DNA of 64,000 nucleotides from Symbiodinium natans (Eukaryota; Sar; Dinophyceae; Suessiales; Symbiodiniaceae): NCBI GenBank assembly GCA_905221605.1, contig CAJNDS010000265.1, forward strand, positions 1 to 64,000, read 5' to 3'. Each line of letters starts with the position of its first letter. The first letter of the stretch is position 1. Below, piece after piece: positions 42,856 to 51,960 of the stretch. Made by a program: the position numbers and the translations under genes. The notes below the pieces were generated by a model. It made no database searches, was not told the origin of the DNA, and saw only the letters and a program-made list of their open reading frames with translations.

Positions 42856-43270
42856 ATGGCCAGCCTTGCCGCGGCGGAAGCTGCCGACGAAGTGGAAAGC
42901 TTGGGCTTCTACGTGGACGTGGGCTGCAGCGGCCAGAAGCGACCTGCTCATAGCCACGTCGACTGCGACGGCTCGAGCATGCAGCAAGCGACAGAGAACA
43001 GCAGGCTACCACATGCACAGCTCCACTTGTGCAGGGGCACTGTCCAAGAAGGAAGCCAAGTTCCTGGCCCGTGCTTCCGACCTTCTCAAGTGGTCCCAGC
43101 CCTACGCGGAGAAGCTAGCAGAGGAGATGGCTTACTTGGAGCGCGTGCTGACGGCTCTGCTGGACAAGCAAGCTGGTCGCACGCGAGTTTCTCTGTACTC
43201 CGTAAAGAGCCTCAAGGCAGGACTCGCTGGCGTCTTTCACGCCTTGGAAGCGGTAGTGCAAGCTTCATAG
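42856..43270 (+). CDS. Hypothetical protein E (two frames, coiled C-terminus)
   Basis: It begins MASLAAAEAADEVESLGF at 42856. Near 43035 the plausible coding switches by one base to a frame reading LSKKEAKFLARASDLLKW, then YAEKLAEEMAYLERVLTALL, ending at 43270. The EKLAEEM…LE pattern recurs in gene A, supporting the second frame. The switch may be a frameshift or a very short intron. No function assigned. Confidence 0.45.
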
Positions 43271-43716
43271 CTGGAGTGTTGCTGGTGCCAATGACGAGCC
43301 AATGTCTGTACCCAGACCAAAGGACTTCATCTGCTGCGCTGCGGGGCAGTCAGTTCACGCACGAGCGCTTGCGCTACTCTGAAACCGTCACCCTCAACCC
43401 TAAGCCCTAAACCCTAAACCCTAAACCCCCAAACCCTCAACCCCAAACCCTGTGAACGCTCACGTGCTGCAGACACTTCACAGTTCACGCACGAGCGCAA
43501 GCGCTGCGTCACGCACGGCGGTCTACGTAAGCGGGCAAGGGTGAACAGATCTAGAGACAGCGGGGACACTCATTGAGAGCCCCAAAGGGTTTACCAACAA
43601 CAAAACACAAACAAAACATATGGAAAACACCGACAAAAACAAGCGAAACAAGTGAAAACCTCAAATTTCAAAATCGTAATTCTAAAGGAGGTACTTTTGA
43701 AACACCAACCCGAGGG

Positions 43717-43877
43717 TTTAGTTTAGGGTTTAGGGTCTAGGTTTTAGGGTTTAGGCTTTAGGGTTTAGGGTTTAGGGTTTAGGGTTTAGGGTTTAGGGTT
43801 TAGGGTTTAGGGTTTAGGGTTTAGGGTTTAGGGTTTAGGGCTTAAGGTTTAGGGTTTAGGGTTTAGGGTTTAGGGCA
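43717..43877 (-). repeat. Interstitial telomere-like TTTAGGG array
   Basis: About 20 units, mostly perfect. It faces the CCCTAAA tract at 43398-43450 in opposite orientation. Confidence 0.95.
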
Positions 43878-43892
43878 AGGATGTAGGGTTGG

Positions 43893-44178
43893 CCTGGATA
43901 CCGCGGGATGCCACGGGATACCGCGCGATACCGTGCGATACCGCGCGATACCGGGGGAGCTGAGAGGATACCAGCGCGGTATCTCGCGGTATCCGGCCTT
44001 GTTCTTCTAGGCTTACGGACAGAAACCAGGCACGATACCGCGCGATACCGGTTTTGGTGGCTCTTGGATATAGGTTTGTAGGAAAAAAAGGGCGCGATAC
44101 CGCGGGATACCGCTTGGCATCCCCCTGCAGCCCCATGCACAAAACCATGCCGCGATACCGCACGATACCGCGGGATAC
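43893..44178. repeat. GATACCGCGC decamer repeat with inverted copies
   Basis: Tandem GATACCGCGC/GATACCGCGG at 43896-43960, inverted copies GCGCGGTATC at 43973-43996, and further scattered copies to 44178. A local palindrome is at 43965-43984. The unit makes an artefactual Arg-rich minus ORF. Confidence 0.9.
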
Positions 44179-44295
44179 GCGCCGAAATTTGCTCCATCCT
44201 TCCTGTTTCCTGCCTTCCTTTTTCTCCGCTGGCTCGTTTGCACAGCCTCCCTAGCTCCTGACTTTCCGCAGCCCTCTCGACGAGCCACCGAAGCC

Positions 44296-45537
44296 ATGGC
44301 TGCTGTCGACACCGTGTTTTGCGCTCGCTGCAAGGGAAGTGTGGCGAGGGAGGACGCGGTGAAGAAGAGCACGCACACCTATGTGCACAAGGACTGTCAC
44401 TCCTTGCAGGTCTACGTCGCCAGGTTAACCTGGCCGCAAGACTTGGCATTCGAAGGCGCCGAGAAAGAGGAGTTCTTCTCCAAGGCGTCGCGGTGCCGTG
44501 ACCCGACAACCGGAAAGGTCTGCCTCAACAAGTTGAGGAACGAGGTCACAAGAATCCTCACAACGAGGAGGATCCAGCAGATGAAGGATAGCACTGTGTC
44601 TCCCTTTCGTCCGTTGGACTACTGGAAGACAATGGGGTTCGACACAGAGAAGATCCGGGCGAACTGCCCTTTCGAAGAGCATCCCCAGGGTCTTGGCCGC
44701 TGCTACCAAGTCTCCTTGCACAGCGAGGAAAGCAACAACATCTGCGAGCAGATGGCGCAGGAGTCCATGCGCATCGAGCTGAAGGCCCGTAAGCGCACGC
44801 TGCCGGCGGCGCCTGTTCCTCCTGCCCTGAAGGACAAGGCCATGGACGACGTCGAGGAGCCGGACAAGGATGCGGCAGCAGAAGTCCTAGCGGACTTAGA
44901 GGAGGCCCTTGCGGACTTGACGGAGGACGAAGAGGAAGTGCAAGAGGCCCGGAACCGGTCTAAAGCTGAGGCCAAGGACAAGAAGAAGCAAGCCGCGAAA
45001 GACAAGAAGGAAGCCGCCAAGGCCAAGAAGAAGCAGGAGCAAGAGGAGAGGAAGCGCCAGAACGAGCTCTTCAACCTGGCGAGCAAGGCGAACCGCTTCC
45101 TTGCACAGCCTCTGGTCAAAGTGACCAAGGCGAGAGACCTCGTTGCCAAGGACAAGACAGCGTCGGAGCTTGTGCGCGAAAGCATTTGCTCCGCGCACAC
45201 GCAGATGCAGGAGTGGCAAACGGCCGCGCTGCAGACAGTCTTGAAGCGGGCCAAGACGCCTGACGCTAAGCTTCAGGACCTGCCGTTCACCAACTTCAAG
45301 GAGCTGCAGCAGCAGGTCCAGGAGCACTTGACCCTGGCTGCCACTGTCAAGCCGCTGGCGAAGGCTAAGGCTAAGACCCGTGCCGGCGGCAGGAAGCGAC
45401 CTCGTGAAGAGAAGGAAGCCCAGGACGGCGAGGAAGAGTCCGACAAGGAGGAGAGCAAGGAAAAGGACGACGACAGTGTCAAGTGCGAGACGCCCGAGGA
45501 GACCCAGGTCACTGCCGCGGATTCCACCGACAGCTGA
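44296..45537 (+). CDS. Hypothetical protein F, N-terminal Cys/His motif and charged coiled coil
   Basis: 413 residues. The N-terminus has FCARCKGSV then YVHKDCHSL, a C-x2-C…H-x2-C-H arrangement that looks zinc-binding, within the first 40 residues. A basic/mixed region (to about 150), an acidic EDEEEVQEARNRS stretch, a long Lys/Ala/Glu helix (DKKKQAAKDKKEAAKAKKK, about 230-255), then a second helical region, and a Lys-rich then acidic tail follow. From memory, short N-terminal CxxC…C motifs followed by 'R' helices are frequent in repeated dinoflagellate families. Nuclear or nucleic-acid-binding is inference. Confidence 0.75.
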   Translation: MAAVDTVFCARCKGSVAREDAVKKSTHTYVHKDCHSLQVYVARLTWPQDLAFEGAEKEEFFSKASRCRDPTTGKVCLNKLRNEVTRILTTRRIQQMKDSTVSPFRPLDYWKTMGFDTEKIRANCPFEEHPQGLGRCYQVSLHSEESNNICEQMAQESMRIELKARKRTLPAAPVPPALKDKAMDDVEEPDKDAAAEVLADLEEALADLTEDEEEVQEARNRSKAEAKDKKKQAAKDKKEAAKAKKKQEQEERKRQNELFNLASKANRFLAQPLVKVTKARDLVAKDKTASELVRESICSAHTQMQEWQTAALQTVLKRAKTPDAKLQDLPFTNFKELQQQVQEHLTLAATVKPLAKAKAKTRAGGRKRPREEKEAQDGEEESDKEESKEKDDDSVKCETPEETQVTAADSTDS

Positions 45538-45721
45538 GTCGGCCTGTAGTCCGCGCCTGCTTGCACGTTTGACGTCGTCGACATGCCCACCACGCACCTC
45601 AGCATGGCATGTGTGGGCCCCTGTCGCGGCAAGGAACACACGCGAGTCAGTGGAAGACAGCGTTCGTCTCCGAACGCACGCAAACAACGAGGGGGAAAAG
45701 GTGAACTTGTGCGTCGCATCC

Positions 45722-45815
45722 GAGCGCTGGCGCTTCTGCTACACGTTAAGTACTTGCGCTTGTGGTACACGTCATATAGTTGCGTTTGTGTACAATGCTG
45801 AGCGCCTCACGCGCT
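45722..45815. repeat. Palindrome copies downstream of gene F
   Basis: GAGCGCTGGCGCTTCTG at 45722 and GAGCGCCTCACGCGCT at 45800 (longer loop). Confidence 0.85.
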
Positions 45816-45890
45816 GCATAAAGTGAGCCAACGCCGTGGCCGGTCCAGTTGCAAGGCACATGCAGTTCCCTTTCATGCGCAGTCACCGCA

Positions 45891-46154
45891 ATGGCTGACA
45901 CGAGGCTGACGCACTGCGTGGTGATAAGTGCATCCACCGAGGAAAACCTGAGGCATCAGCTCGAGAACATGTCCGCCGACACACTTCGGCTGCTGGCAAC
46001 CATGACCGTGGATGTGCTGGCCGCGAGGGTCGTCACCGATACTCCTGGCGCACCTGCTGGACTCGGTGGCCAAGCGGCGGTTGGAGAGGGGGACTTCAGC
46101 ATGCTGGGCAGTGGGCTCACGGAGATAAACGTGGCGAGTGAGTTTACGGACTGA
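45891..46154 (+). CDS. Small hypothetical protein G
   Basis: 87 residues from MADTRL (an upstream in-frame ATG at 45849 would add 14). HQLENMSADTLRLLATMTV suggests a helix. No known domain. It sits in the same plus-strand series, with hairpin copies on each side (45800 and 46292). Confidence 0.4.
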   Translation: MADTRLTHCVVISASTEENLRHQLENMSADTLRLLATMTVDVLAARVVTDTPGAPAGLGGQAAVGEGDFSMLGSGLTEINVASEFTD

Positions 46155-46966
46155 CGTGCCAGCTCTGCCCATCGGTATGCTGTTTTTGGTAGGTCTGCAA
46201 CGTTCGAAAGTCCAGAGGAAGAAAACCGGCACCCTTTTGCGGCTGCATCGAAACAGCGACAATGCTTCAAGCATGCAAGGCCCAAACTCCCGAGCGCTCG
46301 CGCTTCCGAGTGTGTACGTAAATTTTGACATAGATGCTATGCCGGACAGTTTGTTTTGTCGCAGCTTATATGGTTTCTAGACGCGGCGTCCCCCGCGTGG
46401 CTGCGAGCTCGCTTGTCTCGAACACGCAGAGCAAGAACATCGCCGCTGGCGCCCACGCACAGCTGCACCTGCGCGCTTAGAACGCCTGCATGGTTGCTGT
46501 TGACAGCGAGGAGACTGCGTGAGTAGAGGCCTCGACGGACTGGGACCGGCTTTCTAGCCAGACGTGAAATTCATCCGTCTTTGCCAAGCATTTCGCGAGT
46601 GCGCACACAGCACAGATGCTAGAGCGCGGAGCGCTGCCGCTGGATAGTATAAATCAGGTCTTCTGTGCAGGAGACATTCAAAACTTGCTGGCACTATCTT
46701 CTCAAAGCCTCGTCACCGAACCGCCGCCAGAGCCTCACGCTTGACCATGGTCTACGGCGTCTGGGCGGACATACACGACCGCGAGAAAACTCGACTCTAC
46801 GTGGGCAACAAGGGTCCGCGCAGAGAACGCGAGGCTGGTGCTGCGCGTGAACCCCCAACCATACAGCATTTAATAACCCTAGACCCTATAGACGCCGAAC
46901 CCTAAATCCGAAAACCATACGTAATACTTTACACAAAATAGAAATGTTTCGGGTCAGGTCCTTGTC
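46155..46966. other. Intergenic, two hairpin motifs
   Basis: Copies at 46292 and 46622, and a short CCCTAAA-like stretch at 46873-46905. No gene. Confidence 0.5.
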
Positions 46967-47413
46967 GTGCGTGACCTGCGCACGTACTGCGTAGACACCC
47001 GGGCCAAGGAAGAGGAAGAGCAGAGCAACGTGGTTGCTGTGGAGGACTCGCCCGAGAAGGCCAGCAGCTCCAAGACCAAACAACAGGAGCCTGGCCTGAA
47101 AGAGACGCAGGAGGCGAGCCAGGCGGACAGCCTCACGAGGGAGTTGACGGACTTAGTGGCTGAAGCCCAAAGAGCTCAAGGTGATGCCGAAGTGGCGTGG
47201 GAGAAGGACTTGACTACTTGCATGGACACTAGCTACGAGCAGTGTGCTCTGGAAGAAAGCCTGCAGATGGCAAACAAGAAACAGAAGAAGAACGCTTGGA
47301 GTGCAAAGGCAAAGTCATGCCCAGCAGACAGCCGCCGAGGACAGAAGAACAAGAAAGACGTGTCTGAGGAAGAAGCGCAAGCTGGGAAGAAGGCACGACC
47401 AGCTGTGTCGTAA
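46967..47413 (+). CDS. Hypothetical acidic/lysine-rich protein H
   Basis: 148 residues, hydrophilic, rich in Glu, Lys, Ser and Gln, with no Cys/His motif. C-terminal KKQKKNAWSAKAK and GQKNKKD look like nuclear-localisation signals. The start is uncertain because an upstream exon could exist. Unknown function. Confidence 0.4.
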   Translation: MRDLRTYCVDTRAKEEEEQSNVVAVEDSPEKASSSKTKQQEPGLKETQEASQADSLTRELTDLVAEAQRAQGDAEVAWEKDLTTCMDTSYEQCALEESLQMANKKQKKNAWSAKAKSCPADSRRGQKNKKDVSEEEAQAGKKARPAVS

Positions 47414-47500
47414 GAAGTCTACTGCAGGGTCAGTCGAGGCACAAAAAAAAGCGCAATGTGCTGCGGTGCATCTGTCGTATATGGAGTATATATAGGCCTT

Positions 47501-47664
47501 GAGCGCTTGCGCTGCGCCTGATGCACTGGACTCGTCCAGGCCCCAGCCATGACAGGGTCGACTGTCGAGCACATTCGGCTTTGAGCGCCTGCGCTACACG
47601 TGATGCAATGGACTCCTTGCAGGCTCTAGCAATGACAGAGTCGACTAGTAGCAGCAGCGCCAGA
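47501..47664 (+). repeat. 82-bp tandem duplication containing the palindrome
   Basis: 47501 and 47583 both begin GAGCGC[TC]TGCGCT and continue 'gatgca.tggactc', '.caggc', then 'agc.atgacag.gtcgact'. Duplication of the hairpin together with its flank shows one way the motif multiplies. The second copy contains the likely start codon of the next gene. Confidence 0.8.
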
Positions 47665-49774
47665 AAGAGACAGCGCGAGATCCGCGATGCCGTGCTGCCT
47701 TGTTTGGGCCACGCCGGCACGAACGCTGGTCACGTTGACCGAACGCTTCAGCGTTTGCACCAGGCCGGGATCGTGGAGAAGCCTCCAAGCAAAGGTTCGG
47801 TGCGACATCGTGACTACCGCATCCGAAAGGACTGGCTACAAGAAACAACAATGACAGCGACACTGCCCCTCACTGATGATCGGGAGCACCAGTGGCCAGT
47901 GGTGGATGTCTTGAAGGCCACCGAGGCCATGGCTGAAGCGAACCCCGCCTACGGAAAAAAGCTACTGGAAGCGGTTTTCCGCGTTGGTCAGGAGACCAGC
48001 ATAATATTATACTGCGATGAGGCCACGCCTGGAAATCCCCTAGCCCCATGCGTGCAGCGCAAGGCGTACTTGTTCTACATTGGCTACAAATGTATGAGGC
48101 CCAGGCCTGGTTCCTGGATCACTGTGGCTGCGCTGCCTTCCAACCTCTTGACTGATGTCATAGGCGGCGTCGCTGGTGCAACCACAGTTTTGCTACGAGC
48201 CCTGACGCCTTGCTGGAACGGTCGCACACTGCTGATAGCAGGCCAGCGTATATTTTGCAAGCTGCGCCTGGAGGCTTTTTCTGGAGATGAAGCTGGTCTA
48301 GCAGCGTGCCTGGCTGCAAAAGGGGCATCCGGTAGACGACCGTGTTGGCTGTGCTCCAACCTCATCTCGAAGCTATGCCGTGATCAGTTGCTTGAGAGGG
48401 GGCAGGCAAATGTGCTGAACAAGTTCGTGACCATTGACGAAGCTGTTGCTGGGACTTGACTTGGCTTCTTTACTTTACGCCGTTTTCTCCGTTTAGGTCT
48501 GGGTGTTTGGGCTTCGGGCGTTCCGGGTTTCAGCGTGTGTCTATGCTCAGGACAAGACAAAGTACAGTCCGGCGACGGACACCAGCATATATGCTGCCTT
48601 GGACTCTTTGAGCGCTTGCGCTGCTGTGGAGACCAAAGGCGCTCTCGAAGATCTCAGCAAAAATCTGGGATGGAGACACGAACCGCGAGGACCCCTGGCA
48701 CAGCCAGAACTGCGTAGCTTGCTTCGGCCAGCCGCTACAGTCTTCGACGTGCTGCAACTGGATGCAATGTAGCATATGTTTGGCTTAAAGTGGGCATGGA
48801 CTAGTCGCCTTTTAGATGCTATTGATCCGAGGCACTGCTACTACTCGGGGGGGATTGTCGCCCAGGAAGTTTGTATGCTGCTGCAGGCCTTCAACCAGCA
48901 AGGACTGAGCAACCAGGCCCTGCAGGAGCAGCTGAGCGCTCCACTGGAGTTTCTGCACAACCGCCCAAAGTTGAGAACTCTGGACAAGAACTTCTTTTCA
49001 GAAAAATTATGGAAAGCAGATGGGCAGGATCAAGTGGCCATGATGCCACTGCTTCATTTTTACATCGTCTCCGTCCTCGATGTTGCCATCAAAGACAAGC
49101 TCTCTGAGCAAGTACACTGCTTCCAGCTGCTGTGCAAGCGGGTTTTTTATCTGGAAGCGCTTCGCATGAGCAGGGACAGTGCACTACTTCCCTTGCTGGA
49201 GTCAGCGGAGAAAGAACACCACGAGGCATTTGCGACTGTGTGGGGCCTCGCAGAAATGAGACCGAAGCATCACTACAGCCGACATCAGGTGCAGCAGTTT
49301 CGCCAACATGACGAGATTATAGACACCATGAACACTGAGCGAAGACATCAGATCTACAAGACACTCTGCAACAACAAAATCAAAGATGTCAGGCACTTGG
49401 AGTGGGCTGTACTTGCTGGCTCCTTCTTTAACGAAAAGGAAGTCTTGGAGGCTGCGACATGGAATCTGTGCGTCACGACAGTGGAAAATGGTCGAAAGGC
49501 TGCTGTGTGTGCCTGGCGTCGATACATCGTGGGCAATCCTATCGTTGTGTCAAACCTGGAGACGTGTGGGGTTATTGAAGACGTGCAGCAAACAGAAGCA
49601 GGAACCCTCTTGGTGCTCGCGATGTACAACCTGGCTGCAGTGATCGATACAGGAATCATGCAGTGGACGCGCAGTGATGTACAAAGAAGCCTCGAGATTG
49701 CGGAGGACCAGAGAAACGTCCTCCTGCCTGCGTGCTGGAAGTTCGCCGGGCCGTCGCTACTGACGTTGTGGTGA
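47608..49774 (+). pseudogene. Transposase-like protein (DEATPGN family), interrupted
   Basis: Three segments make one protein. 47608-48459: a winged-helix-like start (HVDRTLQRLHQAGIVEK), YCDEATPGNPLAP, QRKAYLFYIGYK, FSGDEAGLAACLAAKG, GRRPCWLC. 48541-48769 in another frame: GALEDLSKNLGW then RPAATVFDVLQLDAM. One in-frame TAG (48770-48772), then 48776-49774: RPKHHYSRHQ, DTMNTERRHQIYK, and a C-terminal domain. From memory this order (DE.TPGN…GDE…KGASG..PC..C…PKHH…ERKH) is a widespread, probably transposon-encoded family in dinoflagellates. Acidic residues in YCDEA, GDEA and NTER could form a DDE-type site. The frame change at 48455-48541 may be an intron ending TTTCAG|C. The TAG is either a lesion or lies within an unrecognised intron. 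Relation to Plavaka/KDZ-type transposases is speculative. Confidence 0.65.
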
Positions 49775-50495
49775 AGAAACGGAGTACCGAGCGCAGTGCG
49801 CTTCTGCATGACTGCATGATAAAGGTGGTCAAAGATAGACGTCATCTCATGTCTGGTATAGGTAGACAATCTCACTGCTCCGGGAAGGAACACACTACAC
49901 TTGCCCCAAAAACGTATAAAACCCAGTATATTTTTCAGCCTCCGGCTTGAACGCATGCATTTTCTGGCAAAAACAACATAAAGTGCATCAAATTAGAAGG
50001 TCTTATGTGGACATGGTTCATGTGCCAAAACAACAAAACAAAACACAAAAAATAACTTAACTTGAACTTAACTTTACTTAACTTTTACTTAACTCTGGTT
50101 TTTACATGCCTCAAAAGCTAAGTAGCTAAGTTCGCTAAGTTCCCGGATAAGTTATGTTAGCGCGCTTCAAAAAGTGAACACCGACAAGATGCCAGCGAGC
50201 CCTAGCGTAAAGTGCTGCATCTGTGAACTTAGCATGGTTGACCCCGTGCACTGTCGACACGAACGCTGCGTGCACCTTGAACCTGGTGCCTCTACTCGTG
50301 CTTGGCTAGGCGGACCGCATCAGCGAAAAGAAAGTGCAGTCTTTCACCATTCAAGGTAACAGTGTTCCCAGCAGCTCTGCGAAAAGCCCGCACGGCCAAG
50401 TGCAACTGTACAGCCAATGGCAGCCACTTGGTAAACTGCCCGGCCTCAGTGAGGAGAATCTGACAGCGCTTCGCGCTGCATCTTTTTGCGAAACT
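49775..50495. other. Right non-coding part of the cluster
   Basis: Palindrome copies at 49789 (with TCTG) and about 50463, the AACTTAAC block (50052-50095) and the inverted GCTAAGTT repeats (50116-50163). A short frame at 50189 with KCCICELSMVDP has a C-x2-C start but no further support. Confidence 0.55.
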
Positions 50496-51003
50496 CTACA
50501 CTTCGTTCTGCAAGAGCGAATCATACGCAGCCTCCTGCCGTCTGACGCAACGGCACGAGTCAGCATGCTTCCTGCCTGTCGAGAAGAGCAAGATGACTTG
50601 GACCGCCAAGAGAACGATGATGACAAGGAACACCCAAACTTGAACTGGTGAATAGTGTTCCACAAGGGCCGTGAGCGATGCCAAGATGAGACTTACGCAA
50701 ATGGTGCTGTAAAGGTAGGCGAGTGGGCAGCATAAGAAAGCAAGCACCAGTTGCACAGGACCTGCGCCATAGGACAGCACGAACTTCACCATTCGAAGGA
50801 GGATCGGGTAGGTCAGGGGGTAACCTGCACCGATGCACAGGACCCAGCCAGTAGCCTGCACTGCCATGTACTGCGGGACTGAACTGAAGCCAGCCAGCCG
50901 CGCAGACTCTTCACATGGTCCATTGTCACAGCCCAGGACATTCACCGAGCTGTAGAAGATCAATGGGAGGAAGGCAATCAAACAAATTCGCCATGGCACA
51001 TAC

Positions 51004-51105
51004 CTATACTCCCCTTTGAACCTTAATAAACAAATGGTTTAATATCCTCTTGGGTATTACATAAACAAAGACTAAAAAAACAATTCCCAAGGAGGATATA
51101 GATAC
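51004..51105 (-). other. Intron (introner-like copy 1)
   Basis: 102 bp, GTATCTAT…AGTATAG, splitting a codon after GAGCT and restoring GKEL|YVPW in frame. Its interior matches the intron at 51439-51539: CCCAAGAGGATA, TTAAAC, TTCATTAAGGTTC-type words and the same GTATAG end. Confidence 0.85.
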
Positions 51106-51438
51106 AGCTCTTTGCCAATCTGTGTGATGACGAACTCACGCAGGGTCCCGCGGACATATTCGTTGAACCGGTCCAGACTATCATTCCCATACTCTTCAGT
51201 CAGTGGAATAAACTTCTGTATGCAGATTTCGCCTGCGTCAACAGGGCTGGCATTCTGGAGGTCATTGTTCAAACCATTTCGCTGAAAAAGCTCTTTCACA
51301 TGCTGCTCGATTGCCTCGCGATCGGAAGGCACTGTGCAATGAGCCGCACGGACGTCAAAGTTTGCCATCTGGTCCAACATGAGCTGATGACTCTGAATCT
51401 TCATCTGGAAGGAGAAGAAGCTCGGTATGCACACGGGC

Positions 51439-51539
51439 CTATACTGCCCTTAGAACCTTAATGAACATAATAGTTTAATTATCCTCTTGGGCTTTATATG
51501 AACAAAAAATGAAAAAGTAAAAAATCCCAATGGGGATAC
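51439..51539 (-). other. Intron (introner-like copy 2)
   Basis: 101 bp, GTATCCCC…AGTATAG, same phase as the next intron. Removing it joins HLPL|PVCIPSF in frame. Homologous along its length with 51004-51105. Confidence 0.85.
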
Positions 51540-51960
51540 AGGGGCAAGTGCACCGTCCCGCTGATCATCCCGATGATGAATTGCGCCGCGAAGGTGAGCA
51601 TGGCCCCGTTCGCGCTCTCCCCGCCGAGGATCGGCTTCAGGACCTGGGTAGCCCCGAACCATATGATAGGAAGGGCACCCTTGGGTTTATGGCTTAGGGA
51701 TTAGGGTCTAGGGAAGCAGAACTAGAAAAAAGGGAAAAGGGCACCACTGGGCTACCCAGGGACTCCCATGATGTCGGTCATCCACGCCGCGCTCCAGTTT
51801 GGAAAGACATGCATCAGCAGGTCAAGCAGGCTCGTGCTCAGAAGATCGAGGAAGATCGAGCTAAGCAGCCACGGAGCCAGCCATAAGGGCATCACATCTA
51901 CATTCTCCAGGCCACAGTACCGTGAAAAAGTTCCAAGTTCTAGGTTGCACCATAGTCGAT

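Larger units (their letters stand above)
43271..44295. other. Non-coding interval with inverted telomere-like tracts and decamer repeat
   Basis: Holds two hairpin motifs after 'cagttcacgcacgagcg' (43363 and 43493), CCCTAAA units at 43398-43450, the TTTAGGG array and a GATACCGCGC repeat described separately. It ends at the start of gene F. Confidence 0.7.
37889..50163 (+). mobile_element. Candidate 12-kb DNA transposon with multi-ORF cargo
   Basis: Left edge (37889-37917) reads 'actaagataacttagcaac'. The reverse complement of the right edge (50120-50163) reads 'gctaacataacttatc' then 'aacttagcgaacttagc'. These are imperfect inverted repeats. Just inside both lie 'aacttaacttttacttaac'-type blocks (38063-38095 and 50052-50095), in the same orientation. 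Between them are plus-strand ORFs, a hairpin motif repeated about 20 times and a transposase-like gene near the right end. I find no clear target duplication, and one hairpin copy (50463) lies outside, so the exact ends are uncertain. The alternative is a host gene cluster with a local repeat family. Confidence 0.4.

Noticed and set aside
43856-44509. 217-codon Arg-rich minus ORF
   Set aside because: Generated by the GATACCGCGC repeat and antisense to the start of gene F.
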